Shown: one piece after another, positions 25,130 to 34,560 of the stretch
Position numbering within the stretch: the first letter of the stretch is position 1
Layout: each line of letters opens with the position of its first letter
From: Amycolatopsis thermophila
GTDB lineage: Bacteria > Actinomycetota > Actinomycetes > Mycobacteriales > Pseudonocardiaceae
Direction of reading: 5' to 3'
Assembly: GCF_030814215.1 (NCBI RefSeq)
Contig: NZ_JAUSUT010000001.1
Coordinates: forward strand, 992,001-1,056,000
Length of the DNA stretch: 64,000 nucleotides
Program-made: the position numbers and the translations under genes
Notes under the pieces: model-generated
Told to the model about the DNA's origin: nothing
The model's input: the letters and a program-made list of their open reading frames with translations, nothing else
The model's database searches: none

Positions 25130-25981
25130 CTAGGCGTGGTCTCTCCGGTATGCGGCCGGGGTGGTGCCGAGCCGGCCGCGCATCACCCGCGTCAGGTGTT
25201 CCTGGTGGGAGAATCCGCACCGCACGGCGACCTCCGGGATCGGCAGCGCGCTGCCACGCAGCAGGCGGCACGCGTGCTCGACCCGCAGCCGCATCAGGTA
25301 CCGGTGCGGCGTCTCGCCCGTCGCGGCCTTGAAGCGGCGGGTGAACTGGCTGACGCTCAGCGCCGCAGCGGCCGCGAGTTCGGCCAGCGGCAGCGGTTCA
25401 GCCAGGCGCTGCTCCATGAGTTCGCGCGCCGCGGCGAGCTGTGTCCGGGACAGGCCGCCCGGCTCCGGCTCGACGGCCGTCCCGTAGCGGTGGGCGAGGT
25501 GCGCGGCCAGGAGCCCGCCGAGGTGGTCGACGTAGGTCCGGGCCGTCGGCGTCCACTGCCGCAGCACGCCGTCCAGGCTCAGCATCACCTGTTCAGCGAG
25601 CGGATCGGCGACGACGACCTCCTCGCCGAGGTCGACCGGGCCGCCGGCGGCCTCGCGCAACACCGAGTCGGGCAGGTAGGCGTGCACGGTCCGCAGCTTC
25701 CCGCCCAGTTCCACGGTGAGGTCGTGCCCGGCGGGGTGGAGGAACAGCCCGCCGGCGGGGATGTGCGCCACGTGGTGCCGCCCGCGGCGGACCGTCACCG
25801 GGCCGTCGAGGTGCAGGATCACCAGGTGGGTGCCTGCCGCGTCGAAGCTCGCGCGGTACGGCGTTTCAGCCTGGGTGGAGACGTAGAGCCGGTCCCAGCC
25901 CAGGCCCGCGCTGGAGCGGGCCGGGTGGATCCACGGCTGGCGCAGGATGCCGTTCGTGTCGGCCAGGCTCAGCTCGGGCAC
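25130..25981 (-). CDS. AraC family transcriptional regulator
   Basis: A 283-residue regulator with an N-terminal cupin-like sensing domain (residues ~10-160) and a C-terminal AraC DNA-binding domain with two helix-turn-helix units: LAELAAAAALSVSQFTRRFK and PIPEVAVRCGFSHQEHLTRV. GTG 25981 is preceded by GAGGAGG. It points the same way as, and lies upstream of, the monooxygenase and dioxygenase genes, and is the obvious candidate to activate them in response to an aromatic inducer. Confidence 0.87.
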   Translation of the reverse strand: MPELSLADTNGILRQPWIHPARSSAGLGWDRLYVSTQAETPYRASFDAAGTHLVILHLDGPVTVRRGRHHVAHIPAGGLFLHPAGHDLTVELGGKLRTVHAYLPDSVLREAAGGPVDLGEEVVVADPLAEQVMLSLDGVLRQWTPTARTYVDHLGGLLAAHLAHRYGTAVEPEPGGLSRTQLAAARELMEQRLAEPLPLAELAAAAALSVSQFTRRFKAATGETPHRYLMRLRVEHACRLLRGSALPIPEVAVRCGFSHQEHLTRVMRGRLGTTPAAYRRDHA

Positions 25982-26024
25982 GTTTCCTCCTCGGCGTCGA
26001 GGTCGTGCCCAGTCTAGGTCGTCG

Positions 26025-26252
26025 TCAGGCGCGCGAAAGGTGGTGACGGGTCCGCGGAGCCGCGGCGCTCCGGAACCCCGGGCGTGCGGTCTCCAGCCGG
26101 CGGGCGGCCACCTCGCCGCGGATCCGGAGCGCGTCGCGGTCTTCGACGTCGAAACTGCCGGACATCCGCGGCGGCGCCTGGCGGCGGTGGTTGCGGTTGA
26201 GGCCCCACACGATCAGGGCGATGAGCAGGAGGAACATCAGCAATCCGGTCAT
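26025..26252 (-). CDS. Small membrane-anchored protein
   Basis: About 75 residues: a hydrophobic N-terminal helix (MTGLLMFLLLIALIVWGL), then a basic hydrophilic tail (RNHRRQAPPR...). No family recognised. The ATG at 26252 lacks a ribosome site; an in-frame GTG at 26273 would add seven residues. It is divergent from the GlxA-type regulator, with the CTGCCA palindrome between them. Confidence 0.45.
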   Translation of the reverse strand: MTGLLMFLLLIALIVWGLNRNHRRQAPPRMSGSFDVEDRDALRIRGEVAARRLETARPGFRSAAAPRTRHHLSRA

Positions 26253-26279
26253 GGCAGAAATTATTCGCTGCACGAGAAG

Positions 26280-26295
26280 CTGCCAGAAGTGGCAG
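26280..26295. promoter_or_regulatory. CTGCCA-N4-TGGCAG palindrome before the GlxA-type regulator
   Basis: Perfect 6-bp inverted repeat (CTGCCAGAAGTGGCAG) in the short divergent gap; a further CTGCCAG half site lies at 26319-26325 between the -35 and -10 boxes. Placement suggests autoregulation of the downstream gene. Confidence 0.45.
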
Positions 26296-26303
26296 AACGG
26301 ACC

Positions 26304-26332
26304 TTGTGCAGCAAAATCCTGCCAGCTACCGT
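26304..26332 (+). promoter_or_regulatory. Leaderless promoter of the GlxA-type regulator
   Basis: TTGTGC at 26304-26309, a 17-base spacer, and TACCGT at 26327-26332, six bases before ATG 26339. This spacing places the transcription start at or next to the ATG, as in leaderless actinomycete mRNAs, and fits the absence of a ribosome-binding site. Confidence 0.5.
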
Positions 26333-26338
26333 GTGGGC

Positions 26339-27289
26339 ATGCTCCGCACCGTGGCCTCCGTCCTGGTCGACCGCTCGGCCGTCTTCGAGTTCGGCGTCGT
26401 CTGCGAGGTGTTCGGCATCGACCGCACCGACGACGGCGTGCCGTACACCGAGTTCCGCGTGTGCGGTGAGCGCGCGGGGGAGCGCATCCAGGCGAGCGTC
26501 GGCGTCGAACTGGTGCCCGAATACGGGCTCGAGGGCCTCGAGGGCGCCGACCTGGTGACCATCCCGGCGGCGGCGGTCCGGGACGAGTACCCGCCTGCGG
26601 TGCTGGACGCGATCCGCCAGGCTCACGCGAACGGCGCCACGCTCCTCACCGTCTGCAGCGGCTCGTTCCTGCTCGGCGCCACCGGGCTGTTGAACGGCCG
26701 TCCGTGCACCACCCACTGGAAGCACATCGACGAGTTCAAGCAGCGCTTCCCCGAGGCCTTCCTCGACCCGGACGTGCTGTTCGTCGACGACGGGGACATC
26801 ATCACCAGCGCCGGCACCGCGGCCGGCATCGACGCGTGCCTGCACCTGGTCCGCCGCGAGCTCGGCTCGGCGGCCGCGACGGCGATCGCCCGCCGGATGG
26901 TCGTGCCGCCGCAGCGGGACGGCGGCCAGCGGCAGTTCGTCGCGCTGCCCATGCCGGAGTGCACTGGGGACAGTCTGGAACCGGTGCTGTCGTGGATGAT
27001 CGAGCACCTCGCCGAGGAGCACACGGTCCCCGCGCTGGCCCGGCGCGCCCAGATGTCGGAACGCACCTTCGCCCGCCGGTTCGCGGCCGAAACCGGCACG
27101 ACGCCCGTCAAGTGGCTCACCACGCAACGGGTCCTGCACGCGCGAACCCTCCTCGAAGAGACCCGCCTGGGCATCGAGGAGATCGCCCGCGAGTGCGGGT
27201 TCAGCACCGGCGCCCTGCTCCGACACCACTTCCACCGCGTGGTCGGGGTGTCCCCGCACGACTACCGCCGCACGTTCGCCGCGTCGTGA
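26339..27289 (+). CDS. GlxA family regulator (DJ-1/PfpI domain plus AraC HTH)
   Basis: A 316-residue regulator. Residues ~3-170 are a DJ-1/PfpI (class I amidotransferase-like) sensing domain, with the nucleophile-elbow segment LLTVCSGSFLLGATG; residues ~215-316 are an AraC-type DNA-binding domain (LARRAQMSERTFARRFAAE and IEEIARECGFSTGALLRHHF). The ligand is unknown. The next gene starts 4 bases after its stop, so it is probably cotranscribed with, and may control, the cysteine-desulfurase-like gene. Confidence 0.88.
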   Translation: MLRTVASVLVDRSAVFEFGVVCEVFGIDRTDDGVPYTEFRVCGERAGERIQASVGVELVPEYGLEGLEGADLVTIPAAAVRDEYPPAVLDAIRQAHANGATLLTVCSGSFLLGATGLLNGRPCTTHWKHIDEFKQRFPEAFLDPDVLFVDDGDIITSAGTAAGIDACLHLVRRELGSAAATAIARRMVVPPQRDGGQRQFVALPMPECTGDSLEPVLSWMIEHLAEEHTVPALARRAQMSERTFARRFAAETGTTPVKWLTTQRVLHARTLLEETRLGIEEIARECGFSTGALLRHHFHRVVGVSPHDYRRTFAAS

Positions 27290-27292
27290 GGC

Positions 27293-28501
27293 ATGCTGGG
27301 CCTCGTGGCCTATGACGTAACCGCAGTACGCAAGCACTTCCCCGCGCTCGAGGAGGGCGCCGCGCACTTCGACGGACCCGGCGGCTCGCAGGTGCCGGAC
27401 GTGGTGGGCGAGGCCGTCGCCGCGACGCTGTGCGCGGCCATCGCCAACCGCGGCTCGACGACGGCCGCGGAGCGGCGTGCGGACCGCGTCGTCGTCGAGG
27501 CCCGGCAGGCCGCCGCCGACCTCCTCGGCGCGCAGCCGGGCGGGATCGTGTTCGGGCGCAGCATGACGCAGCTGACCTACGACTTCTCCCGCGCGCTCGC
27601 CAAGACGTGGCGGCCGGGCGACGAGGTCGTGGTGACGCGGCTGGATCACGACGCGAACATCCGGCCCTGGGTGCAGGCCGCCGAGGCGCACGGGGTCACC
27701 GTGCGGTGGACCGACTTCGACCCGGCCTCCGGCGAACTCCCCGTCGAGGCGGTCAGCGGCCTGCTCTCGGACCGCACCCGCCTGGTCGCCGTCACGGCCG
27801 CGTCCAACCTGCTCGGCACGCGCCCGGACGTCCCCGCGATCGCCGCCGCCGTGCACGAAACCCGCGCCCTGTTGTACGTCGACGGCGTGCACCTGACCCC
27901 CCACGCGCCGGTCGACGTCACCGCGCTCGGCGCGGATTTCTACGGCTGCTCCCCGTACAAGTTCCTCGGCCCGCACCTCGGCCTGGTCGCCGCCGCGCCC
28001 GGACTGCTCGAGACCCTGCACCCGGACAAGCTCGCGCCGTCCACCGACGCCGTGCCCGAGCGGTTCGAGCTGGGCACCCTCCCCTACGAACTCCTCGCCG
28101 GCACCACGGCCGCCATCGACTTCCTGGCGGGACTCGCGCCGGGCGAGGGCACGCGACGGCAACGGCTGCTGCGCTCGCTGACCGCGCTGGAGGAGTACGA
28201 GCAGGGCCTGCTCGATCGGCTCGACGCGGGCCTGGCGGAGATCCCGGGCGTGACGCGCTACGGCTCCCCCACGCGCCGCCGCACACCGACGGTCCTGTTC
28301 TCGGTCGAGGGCGTGCCCTCGCCCGTGGTCTACGAGCGACTGGCCGCGCGGGGCGTGAACGCGCCGGCGGGCAGCTTCTACGCCCTGGACTGCTCGCGCC
28401 ACCTGGGCCTCGGCGACACGGGCGCGGTCCGCGCGGGCATCGCGCCGTACACGACCGCCGCCGAGGTCGACCGGCTGCTGGACGGGATCCGCGACCTCTG
28501 A
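27293..28501 (+). CDS. Cysteine desulfurase-like PLP enzyme (VC1184-type class V aminotransferase)
   Basis: A 402-residue fold-type I PLP enzyme with FDGPGGSQVP, TRLDHDANIRPW, YVDGVHLTPHAPVD and the PLP lysine in YGCSPYKFLGPH. It matches the cysteine-desulfurase-like subgroup that lacks the usual mobile loop carrying the reactive cysteine, so desulfurase activity is not assured. ATG 27293 follows the regulator stop closely; GTG 27305 is an alternative. A strong hairpin follows its stop, separating it from the permease. Confidence 0.82.
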   Translation: MLGLVAYDVTAVRKHFPALEEGAAHFDGPGGSQVPDVVGEAVAATLCAAIANRGSTTAAERRADRVVVEARQAAADLLGAQPGGIVFGRSMTQLTYDFSRALAKTWRPGDEVVVTRLDHDANIRPWVQAAEAHGVTVRWTDFDPASGELPVEAVSGLLSDRTRLVAVTAASNLLGTRPDVPAIAAAVHETRALLYVDGVHLTPHAPVDVTALGADFYGCSPYKFLGPHLGLVAAAPGLLETLHPDKLAPSTDAVPERFELGTLPYELLAGTTAAIDFLAGLAPGEGTRRQRLLRSLTALEEYEQGLLDRLDAGLAEIPGVTRYGSPTRRRTPTVLFSVEGVPSPVVYERLAARGVNAPAGSFYALDCSRHLGLGDTGAVRAGIAPYTTAAEVDRLLDGIRDL

Positions 28502-28506
28502 CCGGG

Positions 28507-28544
28507 CGAGGTGCACAGGCGGAAGGGCCAGCCTGTGCACCTCG
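28507..28544. terminator. Perfect 14-bp hairpin
   Basis: CGAGGTGCACAGGC (28507-28520) pairs with GCCTGTGCACCTCG (28531-28544) across a 10-base loop, six bases after the cysteine-desulfurase-like stop. Likely a U-less terminator that insulates the permease operon; an operator role cannot be excluded because the arm is a clean palindrome. Confidence 0.6.
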
Positions 28545-28614
28545 CACAGTGACCGGAGGATTCCCGCTGTTTACGGTGCTGGGAACCGCTTCTTCTCCGG
28601 ATAAGGAGGTCGGT

Positions 28615-29940
28615 ATGGCCTCGTCGGTCGGTGTCGACGACTACGCCCTGACCAGGGTCCCGGACAGCGCCCGCTACTCCTGGTGGTCGGTCGCGATCCA
28701 GCGTTTCGGTCAGGTGTCCGCGCTGTCGCAGTTCCTGCTGGGCGCGACGGTCGGCTTCGGAATGGGCTTCTGGCAGGCGTTCCTCGCGTTCACCCTGGGC
28801 TCGGTCATCCTCGAGCTCATCACCATCCTCGTCGGCGTGATCGGCATGCGCGAAGGCCTGTCGACGTCGATGATCGCCCGCTGGACCGGCTTCGGCCGCG
28901 GCGGATCGGCGCTGATCGGGCTCGCGATCGGCATCAGCCTCATCGGCTGGTTCGGCATCCAGTCCGCGGTGTCGGCGCAGGGGCTCGTCTCACTCATGGG
29001 CGGGCTGCCGGAGTGGGCGTGGGCGCTGGTTTTCGGCCTGGTCGTGACCGCGATCGTGGTGCGCGGTTTCCACTCGATGGCGTGGACGGCCTACCTGATG
29101 GTGCCGGCGTTCCTGATCCTGGTCGGCTGGTCGATCATCTCCGAACTGTCGTCCCACGACGTCGGCGCGCTCGTGTCGTCGGCGCCGCCAGGCCCGCAGC
29201 TGAGCCTGCTGCAGGGCACCACGCTCGTCGCGGGCGGGTTCATCGTCGGCGCGGTGATCACGCCGGACATGACGCGGTTCAACCGCAGCACCGTTGACGT
29301 GGTCAAGCAGACACTGCTCGGCATCACGCTCGGCGAGTACGTCATCGGCATGGCCGGTGTGCTGCTGGCGCACGCGGTGAAGTCGGCGGAGATCACCACG
29401 ATCGTCACGTCGTCGGTCGGCTGGGTCGGTCTGCTGATCGTCATCGCGGGCACCATGAAGATCAACGACTGGAACCTGTACTCGTCCGGGCTCGGCGTCG
29501 TGAACTTCATCGGCACGGTGTCCGGCCGCACGGCCCACCGCGGCCTGACCACCGCGGTCCTCGGCGTGATCGGCAGCGTGCTCGCCGCCGCCGGCATCCT
29601 CGGACGGTTCACCGACTTCCTCGCGCTGCTGGGCGTGGCGTTCCCGCCCATCGCCGGGATCATGGTGGCCGAGTACTTCGTGGTGAAGAAGTGGCGTGGC
29701 GATCTGGAAGCCGCCCGTGCCAGGGGAACCGTGCCCGAGGAAGCCCCGGTGTGGGTGCCGGCCACGATCGTCGTCTGGGTCGCCGCGGGGCTGGTCGGCG
29801 AGTTCGTCGACTGGGGTCTGCCCAGCATCAACTCGCTCGTCGTGGCGTTCGTGCTCTACGCGGTCGCGGGGAAGCTCGGCCTGGTCCGCGGTGTCGGTCG
29901 TAGCCGCACCGCCGACGCCGAACCCGCTCCCGCCGTCTAG
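28615..29940 (+). CDS. NCS1 family permease (cytosine/hydantoin type)
   Basis: A 441-residue transporter with about 12 hydrophobic segments and NCS1 features: YSWWSVAIQRFGQ at the N-terminus, GMGFWQAF, and GAVITPDMTRFNRS in the core. NCS1 carriers import cytosine, uracil, allantoin or hydantoins (CodB, Mhp1) with Na+ or H+. AAGGAGGT lies five bases before ATG 28615. It is the first gene of the hydantoinase/DUF917 unit, so a five-membered cyclic amide is a plausible cargo. Confidence 0.9.
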   Translation: MASSVGVDDYALTRVPDSARYSWWSVAIQRFGQVSALSQFLLGATVGFGMGFWQAFLAFTLGSVILELITILVGVIGMREGLSTSMIARWTGFGRGGSALIGLAIGISLIGWFGIQSAVSAQGLVSLMGGLPEWAWALVFGLVVTAIVVRGFHSMAWTAYLMVPAFLILVGWSIISELSSHDVGALVSSAPPGPQLSLLQGTTLVAGGFIVGAVITPDMTRFNRSTVDVVKQTLLGITLGEYVIGMAGVLLAHAVKSAEITTIVTSSVGWVGLLIVIAGTMKINDWNLYSSGLGVVNFIGTVSGRTAHRGLTTAVLGVIGSVLAAAGILGRFTDFLALLGVAFPPIAGIMVAEYFVVKKWRGDLEAARARGTVPEEAPVWVPATIVVWVAAGLVGEFVDWGLPSINSLVVAFVLYAVAGKLGLVRGVGRSRTADAEPAPAV

Positions 29941-29956
29941 GAAAGGAAGAACTCTC

Positions 29957-31507
29957 GTGCGCATCGGCATCGACGTCGGCGGCACCAACACCGACGCGGT
30001 CCTGCTGGACGGGCGGCAGGTGCTCGCCTCGGTCAAGACCAGCACCACCGAGGACGTCACCTCGGGCATCGTCGCCGCGATCGACGGTCTGCAGCGGCAA
30101 CGTGCGTTCGACCCGGCCGCGGTGCAGGCGGTGATGATCGGCACCACGCACTTCATCAACGCACTGGTGGAGGCCCACCGTCTCGCGCCGACCGCCGCGG
30201 TGCGGCTCAGCCTGCCCGCCGGCGCGTCACTGCCGCCGATGGTGGACTGGCCGCAGCGGCTGGTGGACGCGGTGTCCGGGCGCAGCTACCTGGTGCACGG
30301 CGGGCACGAGTTCGACGGCCGCCACATCGCCGAGCTCGACGAGAGCGAGCTGCGCAAGGCGGCCGACGACATGGGTGCGGCCGGGGTGCGCAGCGTCGCG
30401 ATCACGTCCGTCTTCTCCCCCGTCAACGCCGAGTTCGAAGCCCGCGCGGCGGAGATCATCTCCGCCCAGCTGCCGGACGTGGCGATCTCGCTGTCGCACG
30501 AGATCGGCCGCATCGGCCTGCTGGAGCGGGAGAACGCGACCGTCATCAACGCGGCGCTGCGGGAGCTGGCCGCGCACATCGTGGACGGGCTGGCCGCGTC
30601 CGTGTCCGGCGCCGGCATCACCGCGCCGCTGTACCTGAGCCAGAACGACGGCACGCTGATGGACGTCGACTTCGCCCGCCGCTACCCGGTGGCGACGTTC
30701 GCCTCGGGTCCGACCAACTCGATGCGCGGCGCCGCCGTGCTGTCCGGTCTGGACACCTGCGCGGTCGTCGACGTCGGTGGCACGACCAGTGACGTCGGCG
30801 TGCTGCGGCAGGGCTTCCCGCGCGAGGCGACCACGGACGTCAGCGTCGCCGGTATCCGCACCAACTTCCGCATGCCCGACGTGCTGTCCATCGGCATCGG
30901 CGGTGGCAGCCGGGTGCGGGGGAACGCCGGTGACGTGACCGTCGGCCCCGACTCGGTGGGGTACGAGCTGACCTCGAAGGCGCTGGTCTTCGGCGGCGAC
31001 ACGCTCACCGCGACCGACATCGCGGTGGCCACGGGACGCGTCGAGATCGGCGACCCCAGCCTCGTCGCCCACCTCGACCGCGGCCTGGTGCGGGCCGCAC
31101 TGGACAGGATCGCCGCGGATGTCGCCGACGTGGTCGAGCGGATGCGCACCTCGGCCGAGCCGCTGCCGGTGGTCGCCGTCGGCGGCGGATCGGTGCTGCT
31201 GCCGGACGAGCTGTCCGGCGCCGGGACGGTGCACCGGCCGGAGAACTACGCGGTGGCCAACGCGATCGGCGCGGCCATCGCCCAGATCGGGGGCGAGGTC
31301 GACCGCGTGTACGCGATCGAGCCGGGCCGCCGCGAGGCCGTCGTCGAGGAGGCCAAGCAGGAAGCGGTGGACCGCGCGGTCGCGGCCGGGGCCAGCCCGG
31401 CGTCGGTCGGGATCGTCGACTTCGACGAGGTGCCCATCCCCTACCTGCCCGGCAACGCCACCCGCATCCGCGTCAAGGCGGTCGGCGACCTGCAGCTGGG
31501 GGCGTGA
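29957..31507 (+). CDS. HyuA-like hydantoinase/oxoprolinase family protein
   Basis: A 516-residue ASKHA-fold protein: phosphate-1 loop GIDVGGTNTDAVLL (residues 4-17), phosphate-2 AVVDVGGTTSDVGVL and adenosine motif VAVGGGSVLLPDE. It corresponds to the ATP-dependent A subunit of N-methylhydantoinase or 5-oxoprolinase. The usual B subunit is absent nearby; instead DUF917 genes follow. It lies 16 bases after the permease gene, with AAGGA before GTG 29957. It probably hydrolyses a hydantoin- or oxoproline-like ring at ATP cost, perhaps with a DUF917 partner (inference). Confidence 0.88.
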   Translation: MRIGIDVGGTNTDAVLLDGRQVLASVKTSTTEDVTSGIVAAIDGLQRQRAFDPAAVQAVMIGTTHFINALVEAHRLAPTAAVRLSLPAGASLPPMVDWPQRLVDAVSGRSYLVHGGHEFDGRHIAELDESELRKAADDMGAAGVRSVAITSVFSPVNAEFEARAAEIISAQLPDVAISLSHEIGRIGLLERENATVINAALRELAAHIVDGLAASVSGAGITAPLYLSQNDGTLMDVDFARRYPVATFASGPTNSMRGAAVLSGLDTCAVVDVGGTTSDVGVLRQGFPREATTDVSVAGIRTNFRMPDVLSIGIGGGSRVRGNAGDVTVGPDSVGYELTSKALVFGGDTLTATDIAVATGRVEIGDPSLVAHLDRGLVRAALDRIAADVADVVERMRTSAEPLPVVAVGGGSVLLPDELSGAGTVHRPENYAVANAIGAAIAQIGGEVDRVYAIEPGRREAVVEEAKQEAVDRAVAAGASPASVGIVDFDEVPIPYLPGNATRIRVKAVGDLQLGA

Positions 31508-31509
31508 CG

Positions 31510-32580
31510 ATGCGCGAGATCACGATCGACCACCTCGGCGACATCGCGCGCGGCGCGGCGATCCTCGGCACCGGCGGTGGTGGCGACCCCTACATCGGGC
31601 GGCTGCTCGCGTCGTCGGCGGTGCGCACGCACGGGCCGGTCCGGCTGGTACCGCTGGACGAGGTCGGCGACGACGCGGTGGTCCTGCCCGTCGCGATGAT
31701 GGGCGCGCCGACGGTGATGGTCGAGAAGCTGCCCTCGGCCGAGCAGGTCGGGCTGGCCGCCCGCACCCTGGCGACGTACCTGGGCAAGGAGCTCACGCAC
31801 ATCGCGTGCGCCGAGGCCGGCGGGGTCAACTCGCTGATCCCGGTGGTCGCGGCCGCGCAGCTGGGCCTGCCGCTGGTGGACGCCGACGGCATGGGCCGCG
31901 CGTTCCCCGAGCTGCAGATGGTGCTGCCCACGCTGTACGGCATCCGCGCGACCCCGATGTCCATCGCCGACGAGAAGGGCAACCGCGGCGTACTGGACAC
32001 AGTGGACAACCACTGGGCGGAACGGCTGGCCCGCTCGGCGACGATCGACATGGGTTGCTCGGCCATGATCAGCAACTACGCGATGTCCGGCGCGCAGGCA
32101 CGCGAGTCGCTGGTGCCCGGCACCCTCAGCCTGTGCGCCGAACTGGGCGCCCGGGTGCGGCAGGCGCGCGCCGAGCACGCCGACCCCGTCGCCCGGGTGG
32201 TGGAGCGGCTCGGCGGCCGGAAGCTGTTCAGCGGCAAGGTCGTCGACGTCGCCCGGCGCACGGTGACCGGCTTCGCCCGCGGCGAGGCCAGGCTGTCCGG
32301 AATGGACGCCGACACCGGAAGCGAGATGGTGCTGAAGTTCCAGAACGAGCACCTGGTCGCGGAGCGGGACGGAATCACGGAAGCGTCGGTACCCGATCTG
32401 ATCTGCTGCCTGGACCGCGAGTCCGGCGAAGCGGTGACCACCGAGGGGCTGCGCTACGGGCAGCGGGTCGTGGTCATCGCGGCGCCCGCGGACCCGCGCT
32501 GGCACACCCCCGAAGGCATCGAACTGGCCGGGCCGCGGTACTTCGGCTACGACATCGACCCCGTCGGGGTGAGCGCGTGA
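31510..32580 (+). CDS. DUF917 (S-methyl thiohydantoin desulfurase-like) protein 1
   Basis: A 356-residue DUF917 protein: ILGTGGGGDPYIGR at the N-terminus, CAEAGGVNSLIPV, VDADGMGRAFPELQM, and a C-terminal RYGQRVVVI beta segment. ATG 31510 has GGGGG seven bases upstream; GTG 31504, overlapping the HyuA stop, is an alternative. To my recollection DUF917 has been linked to zinc-dependent S-methyl thiohydantoin desulfurase, yielding hydantoin. Its place straight after HyuA fits a paired role: ring processing followed by hydrolysis. Confidence 0.85.
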   Translation: MREITIDHLGDIARGAAILGTGGGGDPYIGRLLASSAVRTHGPVRLVPLDEVGDDAVVLPVAMMGAPTVMVEKLPSAEQVGLAARTLATYLGKELTHIACAEAGGVNSLIPVVAAAQLGLPLVDADGMGRAFPELQMVLPTLYGIRATPMSIADEKGNRGVLDTVDNHWAERLARSATIDMGCSAMISNYAMSGAQARESLVPGTLSLCAELGARVRQARAEHADPVARVVERLGGRKLFSGKVVDVARRTVTGFARGEARLSGMDADTGSEMVLKFQNEHLVAERDGITEASVPDLICCLDRESGEAVTTEGLRYGQRVVVIAAPADPRWHTPEGIELAGPRYFGYDIDPVGVSA

Positions 32581-33671
32581 GCTGGACGCTGACCGAGGAC
32601 CACCTCGAAGACCTCGCGCGCGGCGCGGCCGTGCTCGGCACCGGCGGCGGTGGCGACCCCTACGTCGGGCGGCTGCTGGTGCGGCAGGCGATCCGCGAGC
32701 ACGGGCCGATCACCGTCCTCGACCCGTCCGAGGTCGGCGACGACGACCTGGTCGTGCCGACCGCGCAGATGGGCGCACCGACCGTGGTGCACGAGAAGCT
32801 GCCCAGCGGTGAGGAACCCGTGCTGGCCCTGCGGACGCTGGAGAAACACCTCGGCACCCGGGCGAGCGCGACCATGCCGATCGAGTGCGGGGGGATCAAC
32901 TCGATGATCCCGCTGGTCGTGGGCGCGCGGCTCGGGCTGCCGGTGGTCGACGCCGACGGGATGGGCCGCGCGTTCCCCGAGCTGCAGATGGAGACCTTCG
33001 GCGTGTACGGCGTGACCGGCTCGCCGATGGCGATCGGCGGGGAACGCGGCGAGACCACGATCATCGACACCGGCGCGGACAACCGGCGGATGGAGTGGCT
33101 CGCGCGCGGCGTCACGATCCGGCTCGGCGGCGTGGCGCACATCGCCGAGTACGCGATGAGCGGCGCCGAGGTCAAGCGCACCGCGGTGCCGCGCACGCTG
33201 TCGCTCGCGCTGACGGTGGGCCGCACCATCCGCGAGGCCCGGGAACGCAACCTCGACCCCGTCAGCGAGCTGAGCACCGCCCTGGGCGAGACGCTGTACC
33301 GGAACCTGCGGGTGCTGTTCCGCGGCAAGGTGTCCGATGTGGAGCGCCGGACGGAGGCGGGCTTCGCGCGCGGCCGGGCGTCGGCGGTGTCGTTCGACGG
33401 CGGGCACAAGCTCGAGCTGGTGTTCCAGAACGAGAACCTGCTGGCCCTGGTGGACGGCGAGGTGCGGTGCCTGGTGCCGGACCTGGTGTGCGTGCTGGAG
33501 TCCGAGTCGGCGGAACCGATCACGACCGAGACGCTGCGCTACGGCCAGCGGGTCGTGGTCGTCGGGATCTCGACGCCGGAGCTGATGCGCACGCCCGAGG
33601 CGCTGGCCACGTTCGGGCCGGCCGCGTTCGGGCTGGCCTACGAGTTCACCCCCGTGGAGGTGCTGGTCTGA
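32577..33671 (+). CDS. DUF917 protein 2
   Basis: A 364-residue paralogue of the preceding gene, aligned end to end: VLGTGGGGDPYVGR, IECGGINSMIPL, VDADGMGRAFPELQM, RYGQRVVVV. It differs around the position where protein 1 has Cys and Ala before the GG (IACAEAGG against PIECGG). GTG 32577 overlaps the preceding stop. Two adjacent diverged copies suggest either a heteromeric enzyme or two substrates. Confidence 0.85.
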   Translation: MSWTLTEDHLEDLARGAAVLGTGGGGDPYVGRLLVRQAIREHGPITVLDPSEVGDDDLVVPTAQMGAPTVVHEKLPSGEEPVLALRTLEKHLGTRASATMPIECGGINSMIPLVVGARLGLPVVDADGMGRAFPELQMETFGVYGVTGSPMAIGGERGETTIIDTGADNRRMEWLARGVTIRLGGVAHIAEYAMSGAEVKRTAVPRTLSLALTVGRTIREARERNLDPVSELSTALGETLYRNLRVLFRGKVSDVERRTEAGFARGRASAVSFDGGHKLELVFQNENLLALVDGEVRCLVPDLVCVLESESAEPITTETLRYGQRVVVVGISTPELMRTPEALATFGPAAFGLAYEFTPVEVLV

Positions 33672-33707
33672 GCCGTTCGGCACCACGTTCACGGCGGGCT
33701 CGACGCT

Positions 33708-34532
33708 CTACCCGGACGGCGGCTGCTCGTTCCACTGAACCGTGACGCGGTACTCGCTGTCCCGGCGGTCGGTGATGAACATGTGCCCCGGCGAGTGGGT
33801 GATCGCGAACGGCGGCTTGGAAGCCATCAGCGCCGCCTGCGGCGTGACCCCGCACGCCCAGAACACCGGCACGTCACCGGGTTCGGCCCGGACCGGGTCG
33901 CCGAAATCGGGCCGGTCCAGGTCGGCGATGCCCAGCTCCGCCGGATCGCCGGTGTGGACCGGCGCGCCGTGCACCGCGGGCATCGCCCCGCTGATCGCGG
34001 TCGCCTCGGCGACCCGGTCCGCCGGGATCGGGCGCATCGACACGACCATCGGGCCGTGCAGGCGCCCCGCCGGGCGGCACCGGCGGTTCGTCACGTACAT
34101 CGACACGTTGCGGCCCTGTTCGATGTGCCGCAGCGGAATGCCGGCGGCGAGCAGGCCGGTCTCGAACGTGAAGCTGCAGCCGATGGAGAACGCGACCAGG
34201 TCCTCCTGCCACAGGCCGCTCACGTCGTCGACCTCCCCGGCCAGCTCGCCGTCGCGCCAGACGCGGTAGCGGGGCAGGTCGCGGCTGAGGTCGGCGCCGG
34301 GCGCGAGCACCGTCGACGTGCTGCCCGGGTCGGTGACGTCGAGGACGGGGCACGGCCGCGGGTTGCGCTGGCAGAACAGCAGCACGTCGTAGGCCCAGTC
34401 GCGGGGGACGGCGATCAGGTTGGTCTGCGTGAACCCGGCCGCCCACCCGGACGTCGGTGCCACGGTCCCGGCGCGGAAGGCCGCGCGCGCTCGCTCCGGG
34501 GACACGGTCGCTGGATCGTCTACCCTGGTCAT
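33708..34532 (-). CDS. DUF1445/YcsI family putative hydro-lyase (D-glutamate cyclase-like)
   Basis: A 274-residue protein with family blocks [35 protein letters not shown] and [12 protein letters not shown]. Members are annotated as putative hydro-lyases, and the mammalian relative is D-glutamate cyclase, which forms 5-oxo-D-proline. It faces left inside an otherwise rightward cluster, divergent from the third DUF917 gene with only 28 bases between starts. A link between oxoproline-type rings and the neighbouring HyuA-like protein is attractive but unproven. Confidence 0.82.
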   Translation of the reverse strand: MTRVDDPATVSPERARAAFRAGTVAPTSGWAAGFTQTNLIAVPRDWAYDVLLFCQRNPRPCPVLDVTDPGSTSTVLAPGADLSRDLPRYRVWRDGELAGEVDDVSGLWQEDLVAFSIGCSFTFETGLLAAGIPLRHIEQGRNVSMYVTNRRCRPAGRLHGPMVVSMRPIPADRVAEATAISGAMPAVHGAPVHTGDPAELGIADLDRPDFGDPVRAEPGDVPVFWACGVTPQAALMASKPPFAITHSPGHMFITDRRDSEYRVTVQWNEQPPSG

Positions 34533-34560
34533 GCTCCCAGCTCAGCACATGAAGGCAAGC

